Of a stretch of 64,000 bases of DNA, positions 22,485-33,633 are shown one piece after another. The position numbers and the translations under genes were made by a program. The stretch is from Onchidella celtica. Lineage: Eukaryota; Mollusca; Gastropoda; Systellommatophora; Onchidiidae. A model generated the notes under the pieces. It did not search any database, was not told where the DNA came from, and saw only the letters and a list, made by a program, of their open reading frames with translations. The stretch covers positions 38,006,617-38,070,616 of the forward strand of contig OZ007582.1 of NCBI GenBank assembly GCA_963931925.1, read 5' to 3'. Position 1 is the first letter of the stretch; every line of letters starts with the position of its first letter.

Positions 22485-25220
22485 TCACACAAGGTCTCTC
22501 ATCATTTTGTTTACACTACTACTTCTATTATAGTCATTTGTCACAAAGCGAGCAGCTCTCCTCTGGACCCTTTCCAGTTGGTCTATATTTATTCGACAAT
22601 GGGGGTCCCAGACATTGCAGCCATACTCCAGGGAGGGCCTCACAAAGGTGTTATAGCATTTCTCTTTTACTTTCCTATCGCAGTTAGAGATGTTCCTTTT
22701 CAGAAATGCTAGTATGCTGTTTGCTTTGTTACATGTGATATTAATATGTTGGCTCCATGTAAGTTTTCTGTCCAATGTTACACCCAAATATTTAGCCTCA
22801 TATGTTTCGCTCAATTTTTCGTCGTGTATAAAGTAGTCTGAGGTGATGTTGTGGTTTTTATTTGAAATTCTCAGGACTTGGCATTTATTGGGGTGGAATT
22901 CCATACGCCAGTCCCTCTCCCATTTTTGTAGACTGTCTAGATCTTTCTGTAGGATTTCCGTATCTTCTTTTGAGTTTATTATTCTATAAAGAAGGCTATC
23001 ATCAGCAAACAGTCGTAATTTAGTGCCTGGAGAGATCTTACTTGGCATATCGTTAATATAAACTAGGAATAGTAAGGGGCCCATTACGGTACCCTGGGGT
23101 ACTCCCGAGAGAACAGCTGCAGGATTGGATGACTTTCCGTCAACGACGACTATCTGTGTTCTGTTTTCTAAGAAAGACTTAATCCACTTCAAAGTACTGT
23201 TTCTAACTCCATAATGGTTTAGTTTAGTCAATAGACTAGCATGGTGCACTTTATCGAAGGCTTTACTGAAATCTAATAAGATGGTATCAGTCTGCTTGTT
23301 GTTATTCAAGTTATTAACAAAATCATTGCAAGTTGTGACCAGCTGGGACTCACACGACCTGTGTTTTCTAAAACCATGCTGTACATGTGTTAAAACCGAG
23401 TGTCTCTCGAGATGCTTCATGATGCTGGTGTGCAAGATATGCTCTAACAGTTTACAGGATATTGATGTCAGGGAGACTGGTCTATAATTTTCAGGACTAG
23501 CTCTATTTCCTTTCTTAAAAATGGATACTACATTTGCTTTTTTCCAGTCTTCCGGTATTTTTCCTTGTTCAATTGAAGCTCTAAATAACAAAGTGTAAAC
23601 GGGGGCAATTTCCTTGGCACAGAGTTTCAGTAATTTGGCGGGAATTCCATCAGGCCCTGTAGCTTTATTTTCGTTAAGGTTTTCCAAAAGTTTCAGTACT
23701 CCATTTTCTGTGACATATATTTCATCCATATCCGGCAGTTTGGCACCACTCAGCTCTCCCGAGAAGACACCCCCTGGGTCGGAAAAGACCTTACAAAATT
23801 GAGTATTTAAGATATTGGCTCTTTTTTGGGCATCTTGCTGTGGGTGCCCTCTCTCATCGATCAGTGCGGCTACTCCTAAGTTTTCTTTATTTTTACTTTT
23901 CACATACCTCCAAACTTTTTTACTGTTATCAGATGTATCACTTATCATCTCATGGATATAATTATTATGAGCTTTCCGGCATTCTTTCTGGGTCAATCTT
24001 TTAATTTCTAGATATTTGTTTTTCACTCGTTCGGAGTTGCACTGTTTCATTTTTTTGAACCATTTATGTTTTTTTCGAACTAATCTTTTCGTTAAAGTAT
24101 TTATCCAGGGTTGGTGAATTTTTGTGGATGACATTTTTGTTGGGACATTTTCCATGATCATGTTCAGATTTAACTTGATACAGTCCCAGAGTTTGTTTGC
24201 GTCAGTTTTTGAAGAGTGGTATTTCATGAAGAAACTGCCAAAAGTTGCTGCCTCCCTTTTCAAATTATTTTCGTCTGTCTGATTCCATAGGTAAATCTGT
24301 CGCCTAATAGGTCTTTTCTTAAAGGGTTTCAGTTCTGAATCAATCTGGACTGTGTCATGGTCCCCTAGTCCAGGAAGAATTTTGATCTCTCTTGTAAGGT
24401 TAGGGAAATTAGTAAAAAATAGGTCTAACAGTGCATCTCCTCGAGTGGTCTCTTTTACTGCTTGCTCTAGGCCTATATCCGCAGTACTGTCTAAAAATAG
24501 GTCATTTATTTCTCTTAAGTTTTGGCAACTCTTCACATTTCCTTCTTCCCAGTTTATATCAGGTAAGTTGAAATGTCCTCCTATCCAGATGGTAGCCTTT
24601 TTGTTATTTTGGTAGGCACTGAGAAGTTCATTACAAATGTTCTTAATAGTTTCCAAGTCACTACTAGGAGGTCGATAGACTGCACCCACAACCAGAGGAG
24701 GTTTACCCTTCACACTAATCTTACAGAAAACAGTTTCTCCTGCTTCCTCACTAGGTATTTTTTCACTAACTAAGTTCTTCTTCACTGCTATCAAGACCCC
24801 ACCTCCCCTTCTCTTCTTCCTATCATTTCTGTAGATTTCATAATCATCGTTAATCGAAATTTCACTGGTTTTTATATTTTCGTTTAGCCATGTTTCTGTT
24901 CCGATGATTACATCAGGTTTAATTTCGTTCAGAAGTAAGCTCAGTTCTTCTTTCTTATTCCAAATGCTTTGAAAATTTATAACCTGGGTTCTGAACGTAG
25001 TTTTCTCTTTGGCTGGCTCTTTTTTCTTGGATTTGGGGTGTGGGGTTGACGAACATTTTGGATCAAAGATTGGTATTTCTGTGTTACTTTTATTAGTATT
25101 TAAATGTTGTAAGATATCAAAACTATTGTGGGATCTTGATCTACTACGGTCTAAGTTTAATTGAAAATCAGTGAATAAGCTGGAACTAAAATTGGCATGC
25201 CACACTGGATACATTCCCAT
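22485..25220 (-). pseudogene. CR1-like LINE: endonuclease and reverse transcriptase
   Basis: Open for 911 codons in the frame after the PHD-like finger. Endonuclease motifs are TETWLNE, RRGGGVLIAV, YRPP and GDHDTVQ, but the usual GGDFN is GGHFN (His codon at 24573-24575), which removes a catalytic Asp. RT motifs are NYRPVSLTS, HGFRKHRSCE, LLDFSKAFDKV, GVPQGTVMGPLLFLVYIND, LRLFADDSLLY (about 23000) and KYLGVTLD. The frame ends early at TGA near 22488; the C-terminus continues in another frame at 22492-22184 (EWTPLEERR to LPAEVQTLPS), consistent with a change in a GTGTG tract. Confidence 0.92.
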
Positions 25221-25774
25221 GCGGCACTGCTATTGCCCAGTGTTTCATACATTACTGAGTTTATTCCCATACAGTCGATGTGGTACCAGCGGTCACAACT
25301 ATCACATGCGATGGCCCTCGTTTTCCAGGTACATTTTTTAAGGCAAACGGGGCAAGGGGGGAATCTGGTCTGTGGTCCAGGGTTGAGCTCCACGTCACCC
25401 GATAATGACAGTAGTAAGAACAATACCAGAGAGATGTTCATTTTATTTGAAGAACTATTTAGCCTAAATTTCGAACTGGTTCTAGATCTAGATCTATATC
25501 TACTTTTCTGTCCGAGGACAGACCAGTTGTTTATTACTGAGGTCCTGGATTTAGGCGAGTTGACAACACTAAGTTTCCAGTTGTTATAATTAGCCTCATG
25601 TTCAGATCTAGATCTAATATCCCATCTACATCCAAGTGAATACAGTTCTGGTCTAGATCTATATACTAAAACGGTGAACAATAAACTTATCAACATTAAG
25701 AGGAGAGATCTCAATGTCTCATTCTTGATAGTGACACGAGACGTGGACTTCCCACCGGCACAAGCGGTCGCCAT
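25157..25774 (-). pseudogene. CR1-like LINE: N-terminal region with 2A motif and PHD-like finger
   Basis: 205 residues from ATG at 25774. They hold a hydrophobic segment (LLLMLISLLFTVLVY), an Arg/Ser-rich stretch, a second hydrophobic stretch leading straight into GDVELNPGP, then a C4HC3 PHD-like finger (CPVC, CDSCDRWYHIDC, CIQC). The frame is lost just after the finger: the codons for CGMP are followed in the next frame by NFSSSLF, as if one base were missing near 25198. Known relatives encode this region in the same protein as the endonuclease. Confidence 0.85.
25373..25399 (-). other. 2A-type ribosome-skipping motif (GDVELNPGP)
   Basis: The nine codons match the DxExNPGP consensus of 2A peptides, at which ribosomes skip the Gly-Pro bond. 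2A-like motifs are established in AP-endonuclease non-LTR retrotransposons of invertebrates. The hydrophobic residues just before it (ISLVLFLLLSLS) look like a signal sequence, a combination also reported for cellular 2A-bearing proteins. Confidence 0.9.
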
Positions 25775-26015
25775 ATTGGAAATTTTTCAGTCCACCCTTA
25801 CCTTCCAGTTATAATCACAATCTGGGACCAAGAGATTAAAAATTTAGTCAAATTACAATTCACATTCACTTCCAATTCATATAAAAGTACAGTGAAAACA
25901 CTGTTGGTATAATATACGTGTTAAAAATTTGGTAAATTCATCAAAAACGGGGTGTAAATTTGGAGCTCTCAGAAAGGCGTGCGTCTCCTCGACTGGAAGT
26001 TGGTTTTTTCCCCGT

Positions 26016-28249
26016 AGTTGGTACTGGCGAGCGTTTTTAACAGTGTTAATCGCCTCCTAGCCTCAGACTCGAGCTTGCTGACGTGCGTTTGCAAGTTGAG
26101 CCTGCTGTCAAGTTCAACTCCCAGGTATCGTGGTGCGCTTTCCCTTTTGAGTGTCTGGCCATTGATCTTAAGAGTGATGGTGGCTTTCTGGGCGTGTTTG
26201 CCGTTGGTGAAGAGTTGATAAACGGTCTTATCGACGTTTATCTCCATCTTCCACAATCGGCAGTAGCAGGCAAGCGTCGCGAGGTCCCGGTTAAGGTCTC
26301 GCTGTAGCCATTGGATATGCTTTCCTGTCCTCCAGATTACCATATCATCGGCATACATCGCTTTTTCGCATCTCAGGTGCTGGGTAAGGTCGCTGAACCT
26401 TGCGGCAGGCCATTCTCCATGGTGAGTTGGCTTGAGGTCTGTCCGTTCACTCTAGTGCGGACTGTTCGATTGTGCAGGAAATCTTTTACCCATCCGTACA
26501 GATTTCCTTTGACCTCCGCCTTGAGTAATTTAAGGAGTAGCCCACCTTTACACACCTTATCGTACGCTTGTCTGAGATCGACGAATACAGCGATCGTATG
26601 CTCCCGCCTATGGAAACCATTATTGACCGCTTGGGTCAATCGGATAAGCTGGTCCATCGTCTGCCTGCCACTACGGAAGCCCGCCTGGTGTCTGTCTAGA
26701 AGACCGCGTTCTTCTAGATACCAGGTCAGCCGGTAGTTAACCATCCTCTCCCCTACTTTGCAGATGCAAGAGGTAAGGGATATTGGCCTGTAATGTGATG
26801 GTTCGGTACCATCTTTACCTGCTTTAGGGATAGCTGTCACCACTGCCTTTTTCCAGTCAATAGGGAGTTTTCTCTCGTGCCACGTTCTATTTATTAAGGC
26901 TAGGAGCCATTTCTTTGCCGTGGGGCCCATCTGGAGCAACATCTCGTTAGAGATTTTGTCCGGGCCTGGCCTTTACGATTTTTACACTTGCCAAGTGCTC
27001 TCTCCAGTTTCTCTAGGGTGAACTCACTGTTAAGGCCCTCGTAATCGCTGTCTACCTGCGATTGTTCGAGCTGACGCCTGACCTTACGGAGCCCCTTGTC
27101 CGTATTCGTAGCTTTGCCACTCTTATTTGTACTGGCAAAGTGTCGGTTAAGCATGATTACACGCTTATGGTCTGTCACCGCGACCTTCCCGTTTGCCCGT
27201 ATCGGGGCGACATTCTTCACTCTTTGCCCCCGATTAAGGCGATTCAGGACGGTCCACGCTCGGCCACCACTCGGGTCCACGTTCAGAGACTCGCACAGGT
27301 TTAACCACTTTGCCCTTTTTGTGCTTCTAGACAACAGCTTGACTTTGGCGGTCAATCTGTTATATTCGATTCTGGTCGCCGTGCTCGTTTTTGCTTTTCT
27401 TCTCGCCCTCTTACGCTGTCGGACCGCCTGTTCAAGTTCCTTTGACCAGGGCAAGCGATTTAGGGGCGGCAGTCCTCGCGGAATACTCCGCTTAGCAGCT
27501 GCGAGCACGGCCGAAGTCAGTACGGCGTTAGCTTCGTCAATAGTACCCTGGTTGGGGTCCACCTCGTTCAGAGTTAAACCTAAAATCTCTCTAAACTCTT
27601 CCCATCTGCCTCGTTTGTAATTCCAGTTTAAACGCTTCTCCTTCTTCTTAGCTGTTTTAGTCTGGATTTGTACGAGGAGAGGAAGGTGGTCGCTACCTAC
27701 GTCCTCGAGGACTGCGTAGCTGTGTCTGGTAACAAGGTCAGCAGATAGAAGCCTAATGTCGGGCCGACTCTCCGCGCCGTTTGCTCGATGCAGGCACGTG
27801 GGCGCGGAGTCAGCTGATTGTATCCGGACCAGGTTAGAACTTAGGAGGAGATCTTCGACGTTTCTTCCTGCAGTGTTCGTGGATTCTGGGGCGTACCCCA
27901 GTTCAGGACTTCGTGCGTTGAAGTCTCCTCCGATGATTGTGTTATTCAAGGTAGCCTCTGTCAACCCTAGGTCGCAGGTGACCGTTGGGGGGTTATAGAC
28001 GTTAGTGATGGTAAAGGCCACGCCGTCCTTCCATACTGTAAGGGTGAGGGTATCAGTTTCACCTTTGCTCGTCAGGGCGTGCTGTCTCACAGCCGTAATG
28101 TCATTGCGGACCAATGTGGCAATGCCTCGGCACTTGGTACACGAGCAGGTGTATATGGTATACCCTGTGACGTGCGCGCCTCTCCCATTCAGTAGTGTCT
28201 CTTGAAGGAGAGCTACATGGATATGTTTTGATTTCAGGAGCTTAGTTAG
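26016..28249 (-). pseudogene. I-like LINE: endonuclease and reverse transcriptase, broken
   Basis: The endonuclease part (to about 26950) shows LLQET, YNPP, GGDFNA and GSDHLPL. A frame change near 26960 leads into the RT (NEMLLQMGPTA, HYRPISLTS, AGFRSGRQT, VDLRQAYDKV, NGLPQGSA). Between about 26395 and 26385 the segment from PQGSA to ND is deleted and the frame shifts, removing the conserved stretch before the catalytic YADDM, which follows at about 26345. A further frame change at about 28248 separates the endonuclease start (LNLLQLNVCG) from the rest. The reading ends at the CR1 insertion, 26016-26019. Confidence 0.9.
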
Positions 28250-28717
28250 CTCCAGGACCGCAGACGTTGAGCTGCAACAGGTTAAGTGTCGCAGGGGGAT
28301 CCCTCGCCGCTAGGGTCCCCTTATTAGTTTTCACACTCGCATTCACACTCGCATTCGGACACAGGTCACCAGTAGCATACTTGCGTAGGGGGACCTGGCA
28401 ACTGCCATCCTCCCCACAGAGAATATGTTTGGGTTTCTCGGCCCCGCGTTTCTTCTTGCCATATTTTACCATCATGTATAGTGGGAAATTGTTGCTGCTT
28501 GGATCCCTTTCAGACAAATGGAGGCTGATGACAGCCTGAACCGACTGATTCGTATCACGTCGTGACCAGAATCCCACTTTCTCATCCGCCACCGTGCGGT
28601 CATTGTCTTGTTTGGGTCATTGTCACGTAGTGCTTGCTGCACGATTTTTCGAAGGATCGATCTCGTCAGTCCCCGGCCCTCAATCGGGGACTGCCACCAC
28701 TGCGTTCTGCTAGGCAA
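28250..28717 (-). pseudogene. I-like LINE: N-terminal region
   Basis: Two overlapping frames (28717-28472 and 28592-28250) give one interrupted peptide. It includes DNDPNKTMTA, then VGFWSRRDTNQSVQAVISLH and MVKYGKKKRG, and leads into the endonuclease start. I recognise no named domain in it. Confidence 0.65.
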
Positions 28718-29101
28718 TTTGCCCCCATCTGCCTACAGCAACGGAAAGCTCCCAGTGTTTAACGGCTTCGGGAAGGTCAGCTGTCAGCCCGTCCCCGTTA
28801 GCCAGCCCCCAGCTTGGGCTGCCCCGCTGCTACCACGTGGCGGTCGAGAAGAAATTCTCCCCGGGTCTCTCCAGACCTGGGATCGGGCTTATCCGGAGCC
28901 CGGAGGCTGCGGAATGGTCATAGGCGAAACGGTGATCATCTGCTAGTACCACCCGTTCGCATGCACCTTGTACGAAGGACCCACCGAGACAGTACCAGTA
29001 TTCGACTACAGTAGTCGGTTTCCCGGAAAGACTGTAACAGCAGGACCCTCGGAGCAGCGGCCTCTGTATGCTTGTCCACAGCATCCGTTCCGGTCCGCTC
29101 C

Positions 29102-29301
29102 NNNNNNNNNNNNNNNNNNNNNNNNNNNNNNNNNNNNNNNNNNNNNNNNNNNNNNNNNNNNNNNNNNNNNNNNNNNNNNNNNNNNNNNNNNNNNNNNNNN
29201 NNNNNNNNNNNNNNNNNNNNNNNNNNNNNNNNNNNNNNNNNNNNNNNNNNNNNNNNNNNNNNNNNNNNNNNNNNNNNNNNNNNNNNNNNNNNNNNNNNNN
29301 N
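29102..29301. other. Assembly gap (200 N)
   Basis: Exactly 200 unknown bases, probably a placeholder length. It cuts the 5' end of the I-like LINE from unrelated sequence, so the order and distance across it are unproven. Confidence 0.98.
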
Positions 29302-29682
29302 ACTGAAGACAAAACCAGTAACGCGGTTTACTGGGAAATGATATACATGTCTCTCTGAAGTACAACGTATTCATAATTATATAAATAGAATATTAATCCT
29401 GAAGGCGTTTAGTGTTACTATTAGTCAGATTGCAATAAGTTAACTGTATGCAGAAAAAGCAAAATTGTCACTGTAACTTTTATGCAACACGCAAAATTAT
29501 ACTATCTATGCATGAGAGGTGAAGTTGGCCACTTTGTATTTGCCATGTAATCTATTCCTCTTCAAGAGAATGTGTACTTTCATTTATTCCTCGCTTAAAA
29601 AATGCCATTTCCCAGAATCGTCAACAGATGTGTTTCGTATACAAACTGAAATTATGATACAACGTTTCGTCCGAATTCTTTA
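29302..29682. other. Intergenic, no gene seen
   Basis: A/T-rich sequence with no exon or RNA recognised. Confidence 0.5.
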
Positions 29683-29771
29683 AATGAGGCAAAAAGAAAA
29701 TGTATGTTGCAAAGCTGGGCATAAACAAATAATACAGAACTGATACAATAAAACACAACGGAAAAATGTTT
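29683..29771. mobile_element. Left arm of a hairpin-family element
   Basis: GGCAAAAAGAAAATGTATGT, GCAAAGC and ACAAATAATACAGAAC follow the order of the left arm of the 10840-11090 element. The right arm is missing; the 61-bp satellite begins where the tail would be. Confidence 0.7.
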
Positions 29772-31001
29772 ACATTTTGCCACATTCTGACTTCACTTTA
29801 AGCCTCGCTGCGACCCCACAGATTTCTGTATAACATTGTGCCACATTCTGACTTCACTTTAAGCCTCGCTGCGACCCCACAGATTTCTGTATAACATTTT
29901 GTCACATTCTGACTTCACTTTAAGCCTCGCTGCGACCCCACAGATTTCTGTATAACATTTTGTCACATTCTGACTTCGCTTTAAGCCTCGCTGCGACCCC
30001 ACAGACTTCTGTATAACATTTTTTCACATTCTGACTTCACTTTAAGCCTCGCTGCGACCCCACAGATTTCTGTATAACATTTTGCCACATTCTGACTTCG
30101 CTTTAAGCCTCGCTGCGACCCCACAGATTTCTGTATAACATTTTGTTACATTCTGACTTCACTTTAAGCCTCGCTGCGACCCCACAGACTTCTGTATAAC
30201 ATTTTGTCACATTCTGACTTCACTTTAAGCCTCGCTGCGACCCCACAGATTTCTGTATAACATTTTGTCACATTCTGACTTCGCTTTAAGCCTCGCTGCG
30301 ACCCCACAGATTTCTGTATAACATTTTGTCACATTCTGACTTCACTTTAAGCCTCGCTGCGACCCCACAGGTTTCTGTATAACATTTTGCCACATTCTGA
30401 CTTCACTTTAAGCCTCGCTGCGACCCCACAGACTTCTGTATAACATTTTGTCACATTCTGACTTCACTTTAAGCCTCGCTGCGACCCCACAGACTTCTGT
30501 ATAACATTTTGTCACATTCTGACTTCACTTTAAGCCTCGCTGCGACCCCATAGACTTCTGTATAACATTTTGTCACATTCTGACTTCACTTTAAGCCTCG
30601 CTGCGACCCCACAGACTTCTGTATAACATTTTGTCACATTCTGACTTCACTTTAAGCCTCGCTGCGACCCCACAGATTTCTGTATAACATTTTGTCACAT
30701 TCTGACTTCACTTTAAGCCTCGCTGCGACCCCACAGATTTCTGTATAAAATTTTGTCACATTCTGACTTCACTTTAAGCCTCGCTGCGACCCCACAGATT
30801 TCTGTATAACATTTTGTCACATTCTGACTTCACTTTAAGCCTCGCTGCGACCCCACAGATTTCTGTATAACATTTTGTCACATTCTGACTTCACTTTAAG
30901 CCTCGCTGCGACCCCACAGATTTCTGTATAACATTTTGTCACATTCTGACTTCACTTTAAGCCTCGCTGCGACCCCACAGATTTCTGTATAACATTTTGT
31001 C
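29772..31001. repeat. 61-bp satellite, about 20 copies
   Basis: Highly uniform 61-bp monomers containing TTTAAGCCTCGCTGCGACCC and CACAGATTTCTGTATAACAT. Variants are few (CACTT/CGCTT, GATTTC/GACTTC). The block GCTGCGACCCCACAG also occurs once in the tail of the hairpin element at 10840-11090 (about 11045-11059), which points to the source of the satellite. Confidence 0.95.
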
Positions 31002-31396
31002 CTCCTTGTTTGTACTACTAGAAATCGAAACATTTGGAGATGTGCAAATTATGTGATGTCAAACCAAATGAAACCAGTATAAATGGTTGTCTAAACTTGG
31101 AACAAATACCACACTGTAAATATATTGAAGAGATGAAGATCATATTTGTATTACTGTGTCTGTATGTTTGGTTATGCACACAGGAAGATTGTTTGAAATA
31201 CTTTCATTCCAATACTTCTCAGTGTCAATTGCATCAAATAATTGCCTTTGATCGTGATGTGTTACAGTATCTCCTACATGCAAACAAGGAGACTTTATCC
31301 ACTAACATTTTTGCACCGATCATCAGAACAAGTTGTTGTGTATACACATATTTATTGACCAGCATCAAAAGGCTCTGTCCATGTGCGATGCAAAGA
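31002..31396 (-). other. 3' flank of receptor B with a poly(A) signal
   Basis: On the minus strand AATAAA lies at plus positions 31351-31356, about 40 bases beyond the stop codon of receptor B, and could serve as its polyadenylation signal. A plus-strand open frame covers 31034-31486 but overlaps the receptor B tail antisense and has no recognisable feature. Confidence 0.5.
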
Positions 31397-33185
31397 TTAA
31401 TTTTGGTAAATTTCTTCAGAAGACACGGCCGAAATAATGGCAGAAGTATTGGAGATGACAGAAGATACATGTGGTGTTGCCAGTAGAGATGTTTCTTCTA
31501 CAGGTTCTATTTCATGGCTTCCTTCATCAGTTCCGACTATCCCCCATGTGTTATATAGAGATTCAGTATTGGGACTATACGGGTGTTGTATGTCATGATC
31601 TTCAGCACTCCACATTTCAATCCAATCACCAGCTGTAGTCTGAGAATGGAAATTATCTTCTGTAGTAGGATTAGGAAGTGCTTCTCTCACCATGGCAACA
31701 GATGTTTGATTGTCTGGGTGACCACTGTTTGACGTTACATCCTCGTATACATGATCCGCACTTTGATGTCTGTCTTCGCGAACAGTCCCAAATCTCCCTC
31801 GCAGTTTCTTGTACAAAATGCAGGAAAAGATTATCAAAACGAATATGACAAATGCACTTGATAAAATGTTGATTATATAGCTGGACAAAGTAATGTGTTT
31901 AGCTGAAAATTCTTCTTTACAAGCGTTATGTGTATTGATGGAAGGACAAAAAGGTGACACATGTATTGCCAATGTTATTATTGAAACCTTACACTGGTCC
32001 TCATATCTGGCTATGCAGTGACATTCACTATTGTTACAGAGGGACGTGCCGTGGACATAGAACGATACTGAAGAATTGGGGTATTTGTGACTTTTGGGTG
32101 TGTCAACTAATCTTTGTCTGTCCTGACTCCAACATTGTACGTTGATGGTGGTTATGCTCCGGTCCTTTGATGTAACATGACAAGAGATTTGGGTGCTTTC
32201 CCCGTTATCAATTGTTATATTTTCAATGGCAGTGTTTCTTTCATCTTTGAAAACCAGTAAACCAGAGCCCAATGTCTCACTACCCAGCATTACATCAGAG
32301 ATAATAATAGTTTTTCTCATTGTCACAGAAGTACTGTTTACCTCACATGAAACACTTGTTTCATTGCTTAAAACGATGCGAGAAAATTTGAATCTCATTA
32401 TATAAGAATTCTCTCCTGTGTTAGGTGGATTATCAGTAAACATTTCCATTTGATTGCCCACCGTGACTAGTGAATTGCCCATGTACCATTGAAAATTTGG
32501 AATAGAATTATACCCTTGAGCGATACATTCAAAAACAACACTGTTATTATAATCTGGACACCTAACCTCAAGTATGACATTGGGATCAGGTATGCTGATA
32601 ACATTCTCAAATTCAAACTTTTTACTGATTGGTATCCATCGACTCTTGTTTACGTAGCCTACTTGTGCTTCATACTTGTAGATACCTGATGGATTTGGAA
32701 AATGTACTATAGAACAAATCATCCTATTCGTGTTAGCTGAGTCTTTCTTTCGGCAGTACCTTACTTCACTTTTTGTAGGGTTTTTCTTGTCAGATGAGTA
32801 ACTTCTTATATAACACATATAAGAGAAATGGTCAGGCACGAAGGAGAGCACACATTCTATTGCAGCCGCAGGACCTGGTAAAGGCGTGGCGTGACATTCT
32901 GTGACATCTGTTCTGTTGAAGATGTCCAGATCACATGTCCATATAACTTGGAACGTTTCGAAATATGCTTTTGTTTTGTTCAGTCTGCAATGTAGAACAA
33001 GGTTTCTGTGACTGGGTACAATGGTAAGGATGTGAAGGCTGGTTGTGAATTGTGATGAGATCCTATCAACATTGATTGTAACTGTGTAATCTGCAGTCAC
33101 AGGATTGCATATTCCTGTCTCAAAACACGTGGCCACGGTTTCCGTACTATTGTCTTCGGGGTTATAAAATTGCCATTGTAAATTC
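31397..33185 (-). CDS. Receptor B, main exon (ectodomain, TM, tail)
   Basis: Acceptor ATTCTGTTGACAG ends at 33186; the exon reads NLQWQFYNPEDN and stays open for 1789 bases to TAA at 31397-31399. It differs from exon A by scattered codon changes and whole-codon indels, not frame breaks, until the divergence point near 31953. Confidence 0.87.
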
Positions 33186-33633
33186 CTGTCAACAGAATAG
33201 ATGTAATTTATTGAAGAAAGAAACATAGGTAAACATAAGTGTGAAATTCAAACATTGCATTCATAATTAATTGTGTTTACAATTTTTATTCTTGATTTCG
33301 TCATATTCAAACGACAATTTCTTAAGTAATAAAATGTCCTCATTAATAATCTTGCAAAGAAAATCAATGTAATACAGAAAGAAAGGACCACTTTAAAATA
33401 AAATTATCTGTTTAAAAAAAGAAAAAATTCCCAAACTACCACAAACATAAGGAGTGATCAGTTAGTGATAAGGACAGATTTAGCAGTACAAACCGTGTAT
33501 CGTTTGTCCATTGTCCAGAACATGTTGGGCTGTAAGGTTCGCCCACTGCCACTGGATGACAATCTGGATCAACAGTCCCACAAGTTTCAACTGTCAGCAG
33601 TACCATTACCAATGTGGCAGAAAATGTCTTCAT
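31397..33633 (-). CDS. Ig-like type I membrane receptor B (long tyrosine-bearing tail)
   Basis: Two coding exons, 33633-33494 and 33185-31397, join in frame to give 642 residues. The signal peptide and the three Ig-like regions match receptor A; the central part (from RKKDSANTNRMICS to EVNSTSVTMRKTI) is nearly identical, while the first 120 or so ectodomain residues and the membrane-proximal domain differ more. Similarity ends at HVSP, just before the membrane. B then has its own stalk, a TM of about 24 residues (IINILSSAFVIFVLIIFSCIL) and a 137-residue tail with four tyrosines (VYEDV, PYSPN, LYNTW, IYQN at the C-terminus) and an EETSLL dileucine-type motif. These could bind SH2 or adaptor proteins, but none is a perfect ITIM or ITAM. 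Function as a signalling recognition receptor is inference. Confidence 0.87.

Larger units (their letters stand above)
21958..26015 (-). mobile_element. CR1-like LINE, full length (4.06 kb), nested
   Basis: Inserted into the I-like LINE at the codons for TNWG. The I-like sequence reads ACCAACT on the 5' side and AACTGGGGTG on the 3' side, so AACT (plus-strand AGTT, 26016-26019 and 21954-21957) is duplicated. The element has a 5' UTR of about 240 bases, a PHD-like finger and 2A motif region, endonuclease, RT and a 3' UTR ending in (GAA)n at 21958-21973. A 5'-truncated relative is at 1912-2348. It is inactive because of two frame changes and an endonuclease substitution. Confidence 0.93.
19935..29101 (-). 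mobile_element. I-like LINE (RNase H type), dead, split by a CR1-like LINE
   Basis: A minus-strand non-LTR retrotransposon. From 5' to 3' it has an N-terminal region, an AP-type endonuclease, reverse transcriptase, an RNase H domain and a CxxC-H-C knuckle, then a 3' UTR that ends where homology to segment C stops. It is interrupted at 21958-26015 by a CR1-like LINE. Several frame changes and an internal deletion in the RT show it cannot make its protein. The GC-rich 5' part runs into the assembly gap, so the true 5' end is not seen. Confidence 0.9.

Noticed and set aside
22485..28114. Host gene encoding a reverse-transcriptase-like protein
   Set aside because: Endonuclease, RT and RNase H order, frame damage and exact insertion borders show two LINEs instead.
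28830..29374. Frames running through the N gap
   Set aside because: They contain 200 unknown bases and have no evidence on either side.
31034..31486. 150-codon plus-strand frame next to receptor B
   Set aside because: Overlaps the receptor B tail antisense, has no domain, and no partner in unit A.
31397..31540. Canonical ITIM or ITAM in the receptor B tail
   Set aside because: None of the four tyrosines fits the full consensus: VYEDV lacks the small aliphatic residue at -2, LYNTW has Trp at +3, and IYQN ends the protein.
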